Part shown: one piece after another, positions 1-9,095 of the stretch
Position numbering within the stretch: the first letter of the stretch is position 1
Layout of the letters: the number at the start of each line of letters is the position of its first letter
Source of the DNA: Candidatus Flexifilum affinis
Lineage (GTDB): Bacteria; Chloroflexota; Anaerolineae; Aggregatilineales; Phototrophicaceae
Assembly (NCBI GenBank): GCA_016713325.1
Contig: JADJPJ010000024.1
Location: forward strand, 1 to 20,084
Length of the DNA: 20,084 bases
Reading direction: 5' to 3'
Made by a program: the position numbers and the translations under genes
Notes under the pieces: model-generated
The model's input: only the letters and a program-made list of their open reading frames with translations
Databases searched by the model: none
What the model was told of the DNA's origin: nothing

Positions 1-435
1 TGGTCGTGGACCCATGATATGATTCTGCGCGTGATCATCAGCCTGGTGGAAAACGCCATCAAGCACCCCGCCAGGCGGCTGAATCAGCGTCAGCGTCGGC
101 CAGCAGCACGGCGGCGAGGTGGTGGTCAGCATCGGCGACACCGGCCCGGAGCATCCCCGGCCTCGTTCCGCCTCGACGTGTTCGACAAGTATTTCCGCAT
201 CCACCAACACCGAGCGGTCGACCATCGAAGCGTGCGCATCGGCGCGCCAGTGCAGGAGACGCCCGACGTCAGCACCCGCGGTGGGTTAGGCCTGGGCCTG
301 GCCTTCTGCCGGCTGGCCATCGAGGCGCACAACGGACTGGATCTGGGTCGAAGACTGCGCCGGGCGGCGGGCGACGTTCGCCCTTCGCTGCAGCGAGGCC
401 GCGCCGGAACCGGGCGCGTGCTGGAAATGTCGTAG
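1..435 (+). CDS. Sensor histidine kinase, C-terminal ATPase domain only (5' truncated, frameshifted)
   Basis: This is the tail of a two-component sensor kinase; the phospho-acceptor His and sensor domains lie outside the window. The HATPase_c boxes can be read in order: an N-box (LVENAIKHP) near 43-72, a G1 box (GDTGPG) near 135-152 in another frame, an F-box (VFDKYFRI) near 178-202, and a G2 box (GGLGLGLAFCRLAIEAHNG) near 280-336. At least two indels separate these boxes, so no single frame covers the domain. The stop is TAG at 433-435. The kinase family and ATP-binding role follow from the boxes. The signal sensed and the partner regulator cannot be known from here. A 14-nt perfect palindrome (438-451) follows the stop, without a T-run. 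Confidence 0.75.
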   Translation, partial: WSWTHDMILRVIISLVENAIKHPARRLNQRQRRPAARRRGGGQHRRHRPGASPASFRLDVFDKYFRIHQHRAVDHRSVRIGAPVQETPDVSTRGGLGLGLAFCRLAIEAHNGLDLGRRLRRAAGDVRPSLQRGRAGTGRVLEMS

Positions 436-525
436 TACGCATCGCGATGCGCGTTTGAACCATAGCGTGCAACATCAGGACAGCGTTATCCAGGTTTGAC
501 AAATTGCGGCGATGTTTGTGGGGAT

Positions 526-767
526 GCGATTCTTCGCGTCCAATCGGTACCAAGTTGGCGACTGATCGATGCAACCAGAATAGCGATTGTCGTGTCGTCG
601 CGGGTGTTAAAACGCAGCTGCAGAACAGGTCCACTGAAGGGACCAAAAACGTAGGCTCTGGAGTGAGCCCCTTTAGTAGGCATGTCGGTTGAAGCCAACC
701 GGCGCTTTAGCCCTCGGCGGCCCCCAAATGCTTACTTGGTGCATATGAGACGCGATTCTTTGCGTCC
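526..767 (+). repeat. Multi-hairpin MITE/REP-like repeat, copy A
   Basis: About 240 bases that match 11808-12050 in inverted orientation over nearly their whole length. The core is bounded by imperfect terminal inverted repeats: left around 537-559 (with GGTACCAAGTTGGC), right around 730-752 (with GCTTACTTGGTGCATATG). Between them lie several palindromes, such as GGTCCACTGAAGGGACC near 629-645 and stems around 654-680 and 686-723. The core is flanked by a 16-nt direct repeat, 526-541 and 752-767, identical at 15 of 16 positions; each repeat can fold as a small hairpin. No coding capacity is credible: the short ORF here shares a peptide (TKLATDR) with copy B only because the DNA is repeated. 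With the hairpin at 777-796 it accounts for most of the non-coding stretch 436-890. Confidence 0.75.
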
Positions 768-776
768 GCTTACGTC

Positions 777-796
777 GGACAGCAAGAATGCTGTCC
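777..796. other. Perfect 8-bp hairpin downstream of repeat copy A
   Basis: GGACAGCA, a 4-base loop, then TGCTGTCC. There is no T-run, so it is not a canonical terminator. It may be an outer part of the repeat or a structure in the leader of the ABC-F gene, which starts about 95 bases downstream. Confidence 0.4.
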
Positions 797-890
797 CGCC
801 GGGCTATCCGCTTGACATCCGTCGCCACCAGGCTTGATGACCACGCGTTCACCGGCTCAGCGGGCCAGGCTTCACAGAAGGACACATGGA

Positions 891-2784
891 ATGTCGATCT
901 TGTCCGCCCGGGACCTTTCCAAAGAATACGGTCCGGAAGAGATCTTCGCGGCGTCGCCGTGGATCTTCCCAGGCGGCGCGCATTGCGCTGGTAGGACCGA
1001 ACGGCGCGGGAAAGACCACCCTGCTGCATATCCTGATCGGCCAGGAACTGCCGAGCACCGGCGAAGTGCACCGGGCGCGCAATCTGCGCATCGGCTTTCT
1101 CCCGCAGCGGCCGGAGATCCTCGGCGAGTACACCCCTGCGCCAGGAATTCCCTGAGCGCCTTCAGTGACCTGCGCCGCATGGAACACGACCTGGCGCTGC
1201 TGGCCGATCGGATGACCGCCCCGCGCGGCGAAGAGGCCATCGCCGACTCGGCGCCCTTCAGGAGAAGTTCGAGGCGGCCGGCGACCCAGAGCGCCATCGG
1301 ATCGGCCTCGTGCAGGGCTGGGCTTCAAACCCGAAGATCTGGACCGCAAGCTGTCGCATCTTTCCGGCGGGCAAAAAACGCGCGCCTTGCTCGCCCGGCT
1401 GCTGCTGGAAGCGCCGGATCTGCTCGTGTTGGACGAACCAACCAACCACCTCGACATCGAGGCAATCGACTGGCTCGAAGGCTACCTCAATGAGTTCCCT
1501 GGCGCGGTGCTGGTGGTCAGCCACGACCGTTACTTCATGGACGCGATGGCGAACGTGTCTGGGAGCTGGATTTTGGCGCGCTGGAAGCCTATCGCGGCAC
1601 TACAGCCACTACGCCCAGCAGCGAGGAGCGTCACGCACGCCGGCTGAAGGAACGAAGCGCAGCAGTCGTTCATCGCCAAAGAAGAAGAGTACATCCGCCG
1701 CAACCTGGCCGGCCAGAACACCAGGCAGGCGCAGGGCGGCTGACCCGCCTCGAGACGGCTGATGCGCGACGATCAGCGCCTGAAGCCCGCGCGCGCCACA
1801 AGATCCACCTCGCCTGGGCGAGACGCAGCGCAGCGGTGACCTGGTGCGTGCTCACCTACGACCTGACCGTTGGCTTCCCTGATAAAACGCTGTTCACTGC
1901 GCCCGGATATCGTCTTGCGCCGCGGCGAAGTTGCCGCGCTGATCGGCCCCAACGGCGTGGGCAAGAGCACCTTCGTCAAAACGACCATCGGACGAACTGC
2001 CCCCCTGGACGGCGAGGTCAAAATCGGCGCCTCGGTGAACTGTCGCCTATTTCGCCCAGGCGCACGAATCACGATCGAAACGAACAGCATGCTGGACGAT
2101 CCTGCGCGCCAGACCGATGAACCTGAGCCAGGCGCGTAACTACCTGGGTCAGCTTCCTCTTCGAGGGCGACTGACGTCTTCCGGCCGATCAGTTCGCTCA
2201 GCGGCGGTGAACGCGGCCGTGTGGCGCTGGCCAAGCTTGCCCTCAGCGACGCTAATCTTCCCTTCTTGCTCGACGAGCCGACCAACCACCTGGACATCGC
2301 CAGCCAGGAATTTTGCAGAACGTGCTGGCCGATTTCGCGGGCACCATCCTGATCGTCAGCCACGACCGCTATCTGATCGATGCGCTGGCGACGCAAATCT
2401 GGTCGGCGTCAGTGGAACCGACCGGCGGGGCGCTGGGGTATTCGAGGGGCTACCAGGAATATCTGGCAGCCAAAGCCGCGCGCCGCCGCCGAAGCGGAAG
2501 CCCGCACCGCGGCATCCGCGGCCAGCGCGCCGACCGGCTCCAAACGGCGACAAGGCCCACCCCAGCGGCCCTGACCCCTTATGCCGCCGGCGTAAGCGCG
2601 TCGAGGCGCTGGAGGGGCAGATCCACGCGCTGGAGGGCCAACTGGCCGACCTCAGCCGCGACCTGGACACCCGCCAGCGCCGCCGGGGATGCCGACAAGG
2701 TGCGCACCGCGAAGTTTAAACGCCTCAGAAAACCGAGACCGCTCTCCACGAGTGATGACCGAGTGGGAGTCGCTGGTGGACTGA
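891..2784 (+). CDS. ABC-F family ATPase (Uup/ABCF3-like), broken by many frameshifts
   Basis: A soluble duplicated ABC ATPase of the ABC-F class. These proteins act on the ribosome (translation control or ribosome protection) rather than in transport; no membrane segment is visible. The reading starts at ATG 891 ([14 protein letters not shown]). NBD1 shows Walker [10 protein letters not shown] at 994-1020, signature LSGGQ near 1360-1375, and Walker [13 protein letters not shown] near 1420-1455 followed by the switch SHDRYF. The inter-domain linker reads [23 protein letters not shown]2 shows Walker [10 protein letters not shown] at 1945-1971, LSGGE at 2197-2211, Walker [14 protein letters not shown] near 2270-2310, and [11 protein letters not shown] charged coiled-coil region ([16 protein letters not shown]) precedes the end, read as MTEWESLVD with stop TGA at 2782-2784. 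Roughly ten indels break the frame. Both nucleotide sites look intact, so sequence error is more likely than decay. The exact ABC-F subgroup is not resolvable. Confidence 0.85.
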
Positions 2785-2999
2785 GGGCGAAAAAGGACTG
2801 AACCTGGGCGAGGCATGCCCGTCCCACCGGAAATCACATCGGCCTGGTGTAGCGCATAAAACCCCCAACCGCTGATCTGGAGTGACGGCCGACATGCGTG
2901 ATGTGACGAGGATAAGACAACCGAAGCTGGCGCGGCAGGCGGACCGCAGAAACGGAATTCGGGTGGCCGCCCATAACTTTTCCGGGCGATCTCAAGACG

Positions 3000-3464
3000 A
3001 TGGGACAATTCCTGGAGCGCTGCCTGAGCGCCGGCTATTCGGAACAGGAGTGCCGCCGTCTTTACGACGAACTGCACGACAGCCCGCTGGAGCACTTCGC
3101 CGAGCGCTGCCTGGGCGCGGGTTACACCACCCAGGAATGCCGCCGTCTGTACAATGCCCTCTTTGGCGAAGACCGGCCGCGCTGGCCGGAACGCTGCCGC
3201 GCCGCCGGATGGACGATCGAGGAATGCCGCCGGCTGATCTTCGCTCAAGGCGATTCCCGACTGGCGGTGCGCTGCCGGGCTGCCGGACTGACTGTCGAGG
3301 AATGCCGCCGACTGGCCGGTGAACACCCCCTGCAAACGCTGACTCGCGATCAGCTCCAGACGCAGACTCAGGCAGGAACTCAGACCCAAACGCAGGAACC
3401 GACCCAAACCCGGATCGGAGAGCCAGGGACAGACCCGGACGGGCGCCGCGGTTCGCGCCCATAG
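3000..3464 (+). CDS. Unrecognised protein with four tandem CX9C repeats and a Gln/Thr-rich tail
   Basis: I do not recognise this 154-residue protein. Residues 1-110 are four tandem units of the form x-E/V-R-C-x2-A-G-x4-E-C-R-R-L. In every unit the two Cys are exactly ten residues apart (CX9C): Cys codon pairs start at 3021/3051, 3108/3138, 3195/3225 and 3273/3303. Repeat periods are 87, 87 and 78 nt. The tail (about 111-154) is rich in Gln, Thr and Pro (TQTQAGTQTQTQ) and looks disordered. There is no signal peptide or membrane segment. The frame is closed upstream by TAA at 2913-2915, with no alternative in-frame start before ATG 3000; no strong ribosome site is visible. Unlike both neighbours the frame is unbroken. 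It lies about 80 bases before the ECF sigma gene on the same strand. The paired Cys suggest metal binding or disulfides (inference). Bases 2785-2999 hold no gene I can support. Confidence 0.7.
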   Translation: MGQFLERCLSAGYSEQECRRLYDELHDSPLEHFAERCLGAGYTTQECRRLYNALFGEDRPRWPERCRAAGWTIEECRRLIFAQGDSRLAVRCRAAGLTVEECRRLAGEHPLQTLTRDQLQTQTQAGTQTQTQEPTQTRIGEPGTDPDGRRGSRP

Positions 3465-3542
3465 CGGCATCGGTGCTTTAATTCCAGCCAGGCCGGGGGC
3501 GCGGGATCACTTCCCGGAAGGTCGTGAGGAGAAGGGGAAAAG

Positions 3543-4153
3543 TTGTGGAGTCGCCGTCGAGCGACTCTGCACATCGCTGGAGCCAACACGATCCTACTGG
3601 TCCTGCGGGAAATCGCCGAAGACCGCCTCCTGCATCAGCGCGCACGGGGGACCGTGCCGCGCTCTCCGCGATCTACAACGCCTACTACCCGCCTGTCTAC
3701 CGGTTCATTCGCATGCGCACCGACGCCGCCGCGACGGCCGAGGATCTGGCAGCCGACGTCTTCGTCGAGCTCGTGGCGGCCTTAAGCCGGGGCAAAGGCC
3801 CGCGCGACCGGCTGCGCGGAATGATTTTCCGGTGGCCCGTAACCTGCTCTACCATCACCAGGCCCACCGCGGCTTTACCGAGACCGTCCCTGGACGAATG
3901 GCTGCCCCTCCCGGTCGAAGACGGGCCGGAGGCGGCGGCGCCTGCACGCGGTGCGCTCGGACAATGCGCGCCGTGCCCTTCGCCAACTCACGGTCGATCA
4001 GCAGGAGTGCTGGTCCTGCGCGCTTCGGGCATGCTCAGCTTGCAGGAGACGGCCGACATCCTGGGCAAGCAGGTGAACGCCGTGAAGCGGCCCAGCTTGA
4101 GCACTGGTTCGATGCGGCGCGCTGCGCCAGATGGGGTGTCCGATGATGAATGA
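3543..4153 (+). CDS. ECF-type RNA polymerase sigma factor, frameshifted
   Basis: A sigma-70-family extracytoplasmic-function factor. Region 2 reads ALSAIYNAYYPPVYRFIRMR and TAEDLAADVFVELVAAL (about 3660-3785), followed after an indel by IFRVARNLLYHHQAHR. Region 4 with its HTH reads MLSLQETADILGKQVNAVK (about 4030-4090). I prefer start TTG 3543 because GGAGAAGGGG at 3528-3537 is well placed as a ribosome site; a frame change near 3650 then leads into region 2. An upstream ATG-type start in the region 2 frame at 3524 is possible but has no ribosome site. At least three indels are needed to join the regions. The stop TGA at 4151-4153 overlaps the ATG (4143) of the next gene, which points to co-translation with a regulatory partner. 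Its regulon is unknown. Confidence 0.8.
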
Positions 4154-4944
4154 TGGCCTGGTCGGGCGCTCAACGGCAGCATCGATCGTTGAACGCCGGG
4201 GGAATGTCCGCGATTGCCTGCGGCGCATCCCCGTTATGCAACGGAGCTTGAGCCGCTCCTGCGCGCCTCGGGCTGACCGTGCGCGAACTGGTCAATGAGA
4301 ACGATAGGGCCGCGGAGGCTGCCATCGAGCGTCAGCGCTTTCGCGTCGAGCGGGCTGCCGCCATGATGACGGCGGGCAGGACGCGCCGGCGCACGTGGGT
4401 CATGCCGGGTGCGGCGGCCCGCTGGATTGCCAGCCTGGCGCTGATCGTCGTGCTGCTGGCGGCGGCACGGCCCCGCTGCGCCGAAAAGCAGCCTGCCGGG
4501 CGATGCGCTCTACGGGCTCAAGCTGTGGACCGAGTCCGCGCGCCTGACCCTGCTCCCGAACGACCCGGCGCTGGCAGACGGTTTCGCCGCGCAGCGCATC
4601 GACGAGGCCAAGCGCTGGTCCGTCTGCGGCGGCAGGCCACCGTCACTCCTGACCGGGACCGTCGAGGCCATCCTGACCGATGGGCTGGTGATCGAGGGCT
4701 GACGGTCCAGGCGAATACCGAGGGCATTCAGCCGGGGAGCCGGGTCGAAGCGGAAATCCAGTCCACCGGGCAGGGGGCGCTGATCGCCCTGCGTCTGCGC
4801 CCGATCGACCCGCCACAGGGTCGGCCAGCGCCCGAGCCGTCCCCAGGTGCCACCGCGGGACAGCGCGCAATGCCCACTTCTGTACCGCCAACAGCGCCGG
4901 CCAGAGGGTCGATCCAGTGGTTGACGCCGCCCTCCAGGATGTAG
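4143..4944 (+). CDS. Probable anti-sigma/DUF5667-DUF5666-like membrane protein, frameshifted
   Basis: The start ATGATGAATGATGG (ATG 4143) overlaps the sigma stop. The N-terminus, read across indels, gives NVRDCLRR followed by LEPLLRASGLTVRELV. This resembles the short cytoplasmic helix of Chloroflexota proteins encoded next to ECF sigma factors. One membrane helix (ARWIASLALIVVLLAA) lies near 4414-4470. Beyond it, DALYGLKLWTESARLTLLPND (about 4500-4565) resembles DUF5667. TGTVEAILTDGLVIEGLTVQ to GALIALRLRPI (about 4655-4805) resembles the DUF5666 beta fold, followed by a Pro-rich tail. The stop is TAG 4942-4944; the tail overlaps the convergent minus-strand gene. Position and topology suggest it restrains the sigma factor at the membrane (inference); no Zn-binding HxxxCxxC motif of classical ZAS anti-sigmas is visible. 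Several indels break the frame. Confidence 0.65.
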
Positions 4945-5926
4945 AGGTTCACCACCCCTTCGGCGATCAGGTACTTCCAGGCCGCGGTCGCCTCCTCCTC
5001 GTCACTGCTCATGACGAAGACCAAGGCGTTGTCCGGCGGGGCATGGAATTCCTCGACCACGCCGTCCAGGTCTTCATAGGGCACGTGGCGCGCGTCGCGA
5101 TGTGGAAGAGGTTGTACTCCGCCTCGCTGCACGTCCACCAGGATGTTGACGATCTTCCGGGTCGTTCGTCCAGCTCAGCATCTGCCGGGTGGACGTAAAC
5201 CGCGCGCGTGTCGAGCTGGGGCTGCTTCTCCCGCCATCATCGCCCAGCGGTCGGCATTGGTCGGCTGGCCGATGAACAGCACGGCCACGCTCAGCGCGAG
5301 GTGCCGCCGGCCGCGCCATAGCGCCAGCGCGGCGGGTGGCTTTATCTTTCTTGCCGATCACGCGCTCGGCCCCGCCCAGCGCGAAGGCCGCCAGGGCCAT
5401 CACCACCACGGCCACGACGATCACGCCGGTCTCGGTGTTGAACAGGTCCATCAGCGTGAAGCGGCCCATGTAGGACGAATTCCAGAACGGCTCGTACAGG
5501 CCGACTGTCTCGCCGAACAGGAAGATGCCGAAGAAGGCGCCCAGGGCGAACAGGATGCCGTCGATCTTGAGCGTCGCCGCCGCCACCAGCGAGGTGCCGG
5601 GGCAGAAGCCGCCGATGATGAAGCCCACGCCCATGATGAGACCGCCCACAATGCCGGGCCACAGGTAGGTGGGGTTGACCCAAACCAGGTTATAGTCGAG
5701 CAGGCCCAGGCCGGTCGCCAGGAAGATGGCAGCATGGCCATGACGATGCCGGTGAACATCACCTTGAGCACGGTCAGGTCTTTGAAGTAGAACTGCGCCG
5801 CCAGCTTGGTGGAAATCGCGAAGCCGGCCATCTCCAGCACCGCGCCGAAGGCGATGCCGATGAACAGATAGACGACGTAGGGCCCCACTGGCCGAGCATG
5901 GCGGTAAGATCAAGCGGGAAAGGCAT
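4728..5926 (-). CDS. YeeE/YedE-type sulfur transporter subunit with C-terminal rhodanese-like domain (frameshifted)
   Basis: Last gene of the minus-strand operon. Start ATG at 5926 (MPFPLDLTAMLGQW) has AGGAG eight bases upstream and follows the previous stop by 12 nt. About five membrane segments are readable: YVVYLFIGIAFGAVLEMAGF, VLKVMFTGIVMAML, the segment around GLIMGVGFIIGGFCPGTS, DGILFALGAFFGIFLFGE, and VIVVAVVVMALAAFALG. GGFCPGTS carries the Cys typical of YeeE/YedE channels, which import thiosulfate or sulfane sulfur. After GKKDKAT and an indel, a further helix (LALSVAVLFIGQP) leads into a rhodanese fold: RAVYVHPAE, NILVDV, DARHVPYEDLDG, ALVFVMSSDEEEA, VVNLYILEGGVNHWI. The catalytic CxxGxR loop is replaced by MSSDEEE. 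At least five indels occur. I favour a single fused protein, but two adjacent genes are possible. The first in-frame stop is at 4728; the true end is probably near 4850-4900. Confidence 0.8.
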
Positions 5927-5938
5927 GACAGCGCTCCT

Positions 5939-6505
5939 TCAGTTCCACAGCTTGCGGACGAAATAGGCCAGGGCATAGGCGCCGCCGAAGACGGCGAACA
6001 TGAACACCCAGCTTCCGACGGAGAGCGTCGCGCCGCCGCTCAGCGCCTGGCCGCTGGTGCAGCCGCGCGCCAGCCGCGCTCCATAGCCCATGAACGCCCC
6101 GCCGACGAAGGCCATCACCCAGCGCAGCTTGACCGGCGTGTGCGGCCCGCGCACCGTCTCGACCTTGAGCCGGCCGTTGAACCAGCCGCTGGCGAAGCCG
6201 CCGATCACCGTGCCGATCGTGATGAACACCACCCAGCTTTCCAGCGGGTTGCGGTCGCCGCCGGCCATCGAGATCAGGTACGGCGTGCGGTCGATGTGCG
6301 CCGGCAGCAGCGCATCCTCGAACACCACCAGGATGCGGTTCATGCCGCCCGAGGCGCCCAGGCCATTGCCGGGTGAGGAAGAAGGCGAGGAAGAGCACCA
6401 CGCCCAGCAGGGCGCCGGCAAGATAGGGATGCAGATACGGTCGCGTCACGCGGGCGGTTTTCGCCCGCTCGACGCTCTGGGACTTGCTTTCGCATACGTT
6501 GCCAT
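5939..6505 (-). CDS. YeeE/YedE-type sulfur transporter subunit (first copy)
   Basis: A small membrane protein of about 188 residues. Start ATG 6505 has a strong ribosome site (CAGGAGACTGAAGATG) that lies over the stop of the cytochrome gene (TGA 6510-6508), so translation is probably coupled. An indel just after the start and another near 6370 must be bridged. Segments in order: HPYLAGALLGVVLFLAFFLT, SWVVFITIGTVIGGFASGWF, WVMAFVGGAFMGYGARLARG, and SVGSWVFMFAVFGGAYALAY. The motif GARLARGCTSGQALSGG (about 6030-6080) is the family hallmark, with a conserved pore Cys. Paired with the next gene (GGFCPGTS motif) it resembles two-gene YeeE/YedE systems in which two short halves form one sulfur-compound channel. 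The imported species (thiosulfate, sulfide-level sulfur) is not determined by the sequence. Confidence 0.85.
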
Positions 6506-6507
6506 CT

Positions 6508-9095
6508 TCAGTCTCCTGTGTCCGGGGAAGGAGTCGCCGGTAAGGACGCGTCAGGGGTTTCCAGCTCGTCGTAGCCGCCGACCATGGCCTTGATGCCCGC
6601 CAGGGTTCATGGCCGGTGGTGGTCGGATAGACGTGGGCGATGATGAAGGTCACGAACAGCCAGGCGATCAGCGTGTGGAACGGCGCCAGGAACGGCAGAC
6701 CGCCCAGCATGCTGGTCAGCGCCGGGAACTGCTGCGCCCCCCACATCAGCGCGCCGGTGATGATTTGCAGCGGCAGCAGCACGTTGAGGATGCCGAAGTA
6801 GGTCATCTGCTGCAGCGGGTTCATCTTGCGTTCGCGCGATTTCTCGAATGGGTGCGGGTCGCCCCGGAAGATGCCGCGCAGGTAGAACAGCGCCTGCTGG
6901 ATGGCCTGGTCGAAGAAGCCGTAGGGCCGTGGGATGAACTGCTTGATCTCGCCGCTGGCCAGGTGGTAAAAGAGCGACAGCGCCGCGTTGATCACCAGGA
7001 TCAGGGCCAGCACGTTGTGCAGGTCCACCATCCAGGCGAAGCTGAAGGCGCTGAAGTACTGCGGTCGATGGATCACCAGGCCGGTGAAGGTCAGGCCAAA
7101 GATGACCGCCGTTTGCAGCCAGTGCCACTGCCGCTCGTAGATCGAGTACATGTATTCGCGCTGCACGCCGTGGTGCGCGTGAATGCCCTGGCGCGCCCTG
7201 CGCCGGGCGGCGATCACACGCAGGCTGGCGTGGGCCGTCACGCCGAGCGAGGTGCCCAGCAGGATCAGCACGCCGAGTAGATCGATCACCTGCACGCTGT
7301 CGCGCCCGAAGATGTAGAGCTGCGCCGCGGGGGTCTGCGTCTCCGGCTGGAAGGTCAGACGGCCGTCGGCGTCGCTGGTGACGGTGCCATTCCAGCGCAC
7401 GCCGGGGTCGCTGATTAGCGTCGGGGTCACGCCGCCAGAAGCCGCGCCGAGCGGAAGGCCGCCGTGATGCGCGAGTCGTCCTGGTGGCAGGCCTGGCAGT
7501 CGCGGGTGGCGTACTCGCCGCCGATCATGCCGTGGTGAATCGGGTAAGGCACGATTTCGGCCCTGATGCGCGCGTCGGCCACGCCGGCCGCCGCCAGCCG
7601 CTCGCTGATGACGGCGATCTTGGCCTCGCTGTCCAGCGTCAGCTCGGCGCTGCTCAGCGCGCCATCGGCGTCGGCGTCGAAGGCGGCCAGCACGTCCGTC
7701 GGCGTAAACGCTGCCTTCAGCGCCTTCGCCATCCAGGTAGGCGGCGCACGCGTCGAGCGGCACGGGCTGCGCGGCTTCATCCGATCCGGTGCCCAGTAGC
7801 CACCGTCACCAGATTGTAAGGTGAGAGCGCGCTGGAGCCGTCGGCGTCCACATCCTGCAAAAGCGTCGGCTGGTAGCCGGTGATCAGAGTCGTGGCCGGG
7901 TTCTCCGGCGGCGCGGCGATCCCGCCGTTCAAGCCGCGGCAGGTATCGACCGGCGCGCCGTCGGACGACAGCACCGTCCAGTCGCGCGAGGCCAGGGCCG
8001 GGGCGTACAACTGCGGACGTGGCAGCTCTCGCAGGCCAGCGCCGACGTGTGGCGTTCCAGGTACGGCAGCCAGGGATGCGATACCTCGCATCATGGCAGT
8101 TGGTGCAGGCCGGCGATCCCTCGCTGCCGTTGGCGAACACGTGCGACGGTTTCTCCAGATATTCGCCGAAGTCCAGCCGGCGCGGGTCGAAGGTCAGATG
8201 AGGCAGATCGCCGGATGGCGTGTTGGTCGTGTAGACCGGGTTGTTGACCGAGTAGTGGCAGTCCACGCAGTTGAGCACCCGCTCGGCGTGGATGTCCCAG
8301 GGGCGGGCCAGCGTGTCGCGGTCGGCGACGTTGGCGCCGCTGCTGCTGATCCGCTGCGGCGACACCACCTGCCCGGTGGTGAACGTCCGCGTCTGCGAGT
8401 CATCGCAGGCCGCCAGGGCCAGCGGGATCTGCGTCTGCACGTGCACGTGCCCATGACAGCTTCCGCAGGCATGGCTGCGCGGGTCCTGCATGTTCACATA
8501 CGCGTGGAGCAGATTACCCTCGGCGTCGAAGGCGTCGGCGTTGTAGGCGTAACCTGCTTCGGTGGTGATGACGATGCCGGCCGGTGCCGGCGCTTCCGCT
8601 TCGGCAGCGGCTTCCGGTTCTGCCCCTGCCTCGGCGGTGGCTTCCGGCGCGGCTTCATGGTCTTCGACGGCGGCGACGACCGGCGGCTCGACGATCAGCG
8701 TGGCGGTGTTGGCCCAGGCGATCTGCCTGGCGTTCAGCGCCTCCAGGCGGGCGGCGTTGTTGGCGTCGCCGCTGTGGCACAGGAAGCAGTTGATCTCGCT
8801 CCCCTGCTGCGGGCGTTCGCCATAGGTCAGCGGATCCCAGGCGGCGGTTTCGGCGCTCCACAGGTCGGCGTGGATGTCGTGCGCCGTGATGAACGCCGAG
8901 TCGTGGCAGCTTCCTGCAGGTGGCCAGCGTCGAGATCGGCGCCCCGCTCTCGACCACGTTCTGCCCCTCGGCGTCGAGCAGCGGGAAGGTCGGGTGCAGC
9001 GGCGAGGATTGCGCCTGCGCGGCCTGCGGCAGCGCCAGCACAATCGCCGCGGCCAGGAGAGCAGGGAGGCCGACAGTGAGAAGGAAACCCCTCAC
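6508..9095 (-). CDS. Multihaem cytochrome c / EF-hand / cytochrome b fusion protein (frameshifted)
   Basis: A fusion of about 860 residues, assembled across several indels. GTG 9095 starts a signal peptide (LLTVGLPALLAAAIVLAL, cleavage after QAQA). Seven CXXCH haem c sites follow at about 8903-8918 (CRSCH, split by one extra base), 8774-8788 (CFLCH), 8453-8467 (CGSCH), 8255-8269 (CVDCH), 8093-8107 (CTNCH), 8019-8033 (CESCH) and 7484-7498 (CQACH). An Ala/Glu/Pro-rich spacer lies between sites 2 and 3. Between sites 6 and 7 is an EF-hand loop, DADADGALSSAE (near 7650-7685). After a beta-rich segment come about five membrane helices with candidate haem b His: QWHWLQTAVIFG, VDLHNVLALILVINAA...FYH, LNVLLPLQIITGALMWG, FHTLIAWLFVTFIIAHVY. 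This resembles cytochrome b561/PhsC-type quinol dehydrogenases. Stop TGA at 6508 is reached after restoring one C near 6595. Likely role: moving electrons from quinol to the periplasmic octahaem enzyme upstream (inference). Confidence 0.82.

Noticed and set aside
504..692. Small frames in repeat copies A and B that share a similar peptide (TKLATDR...DCRVV)
   Set aside because: The similarity is due to the DNA repeat; the frames start and end at different points and run through palindromes.
2652..3470. A 272-codon minus-strand frame opposite the CX9C repeat protein
   Set aside because: It is longer than the plus-strand frame, but its repeats are only the complement of the CX9C units and it runs into the 3' end of the ABC-F gene; the plus frame has the more regular, conserved Cys pattern. 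Not fully excluded.
7880..9079. A 399-codon open frame on the plus strand opposite the multihaem cytochrome
   Set aside because: It is the antisense of a gene with seven CXXCH motifs; its Arg/Ala/Gly/Val-rich product shows no domain, and GC-rich codon bias commonly opens such frames.
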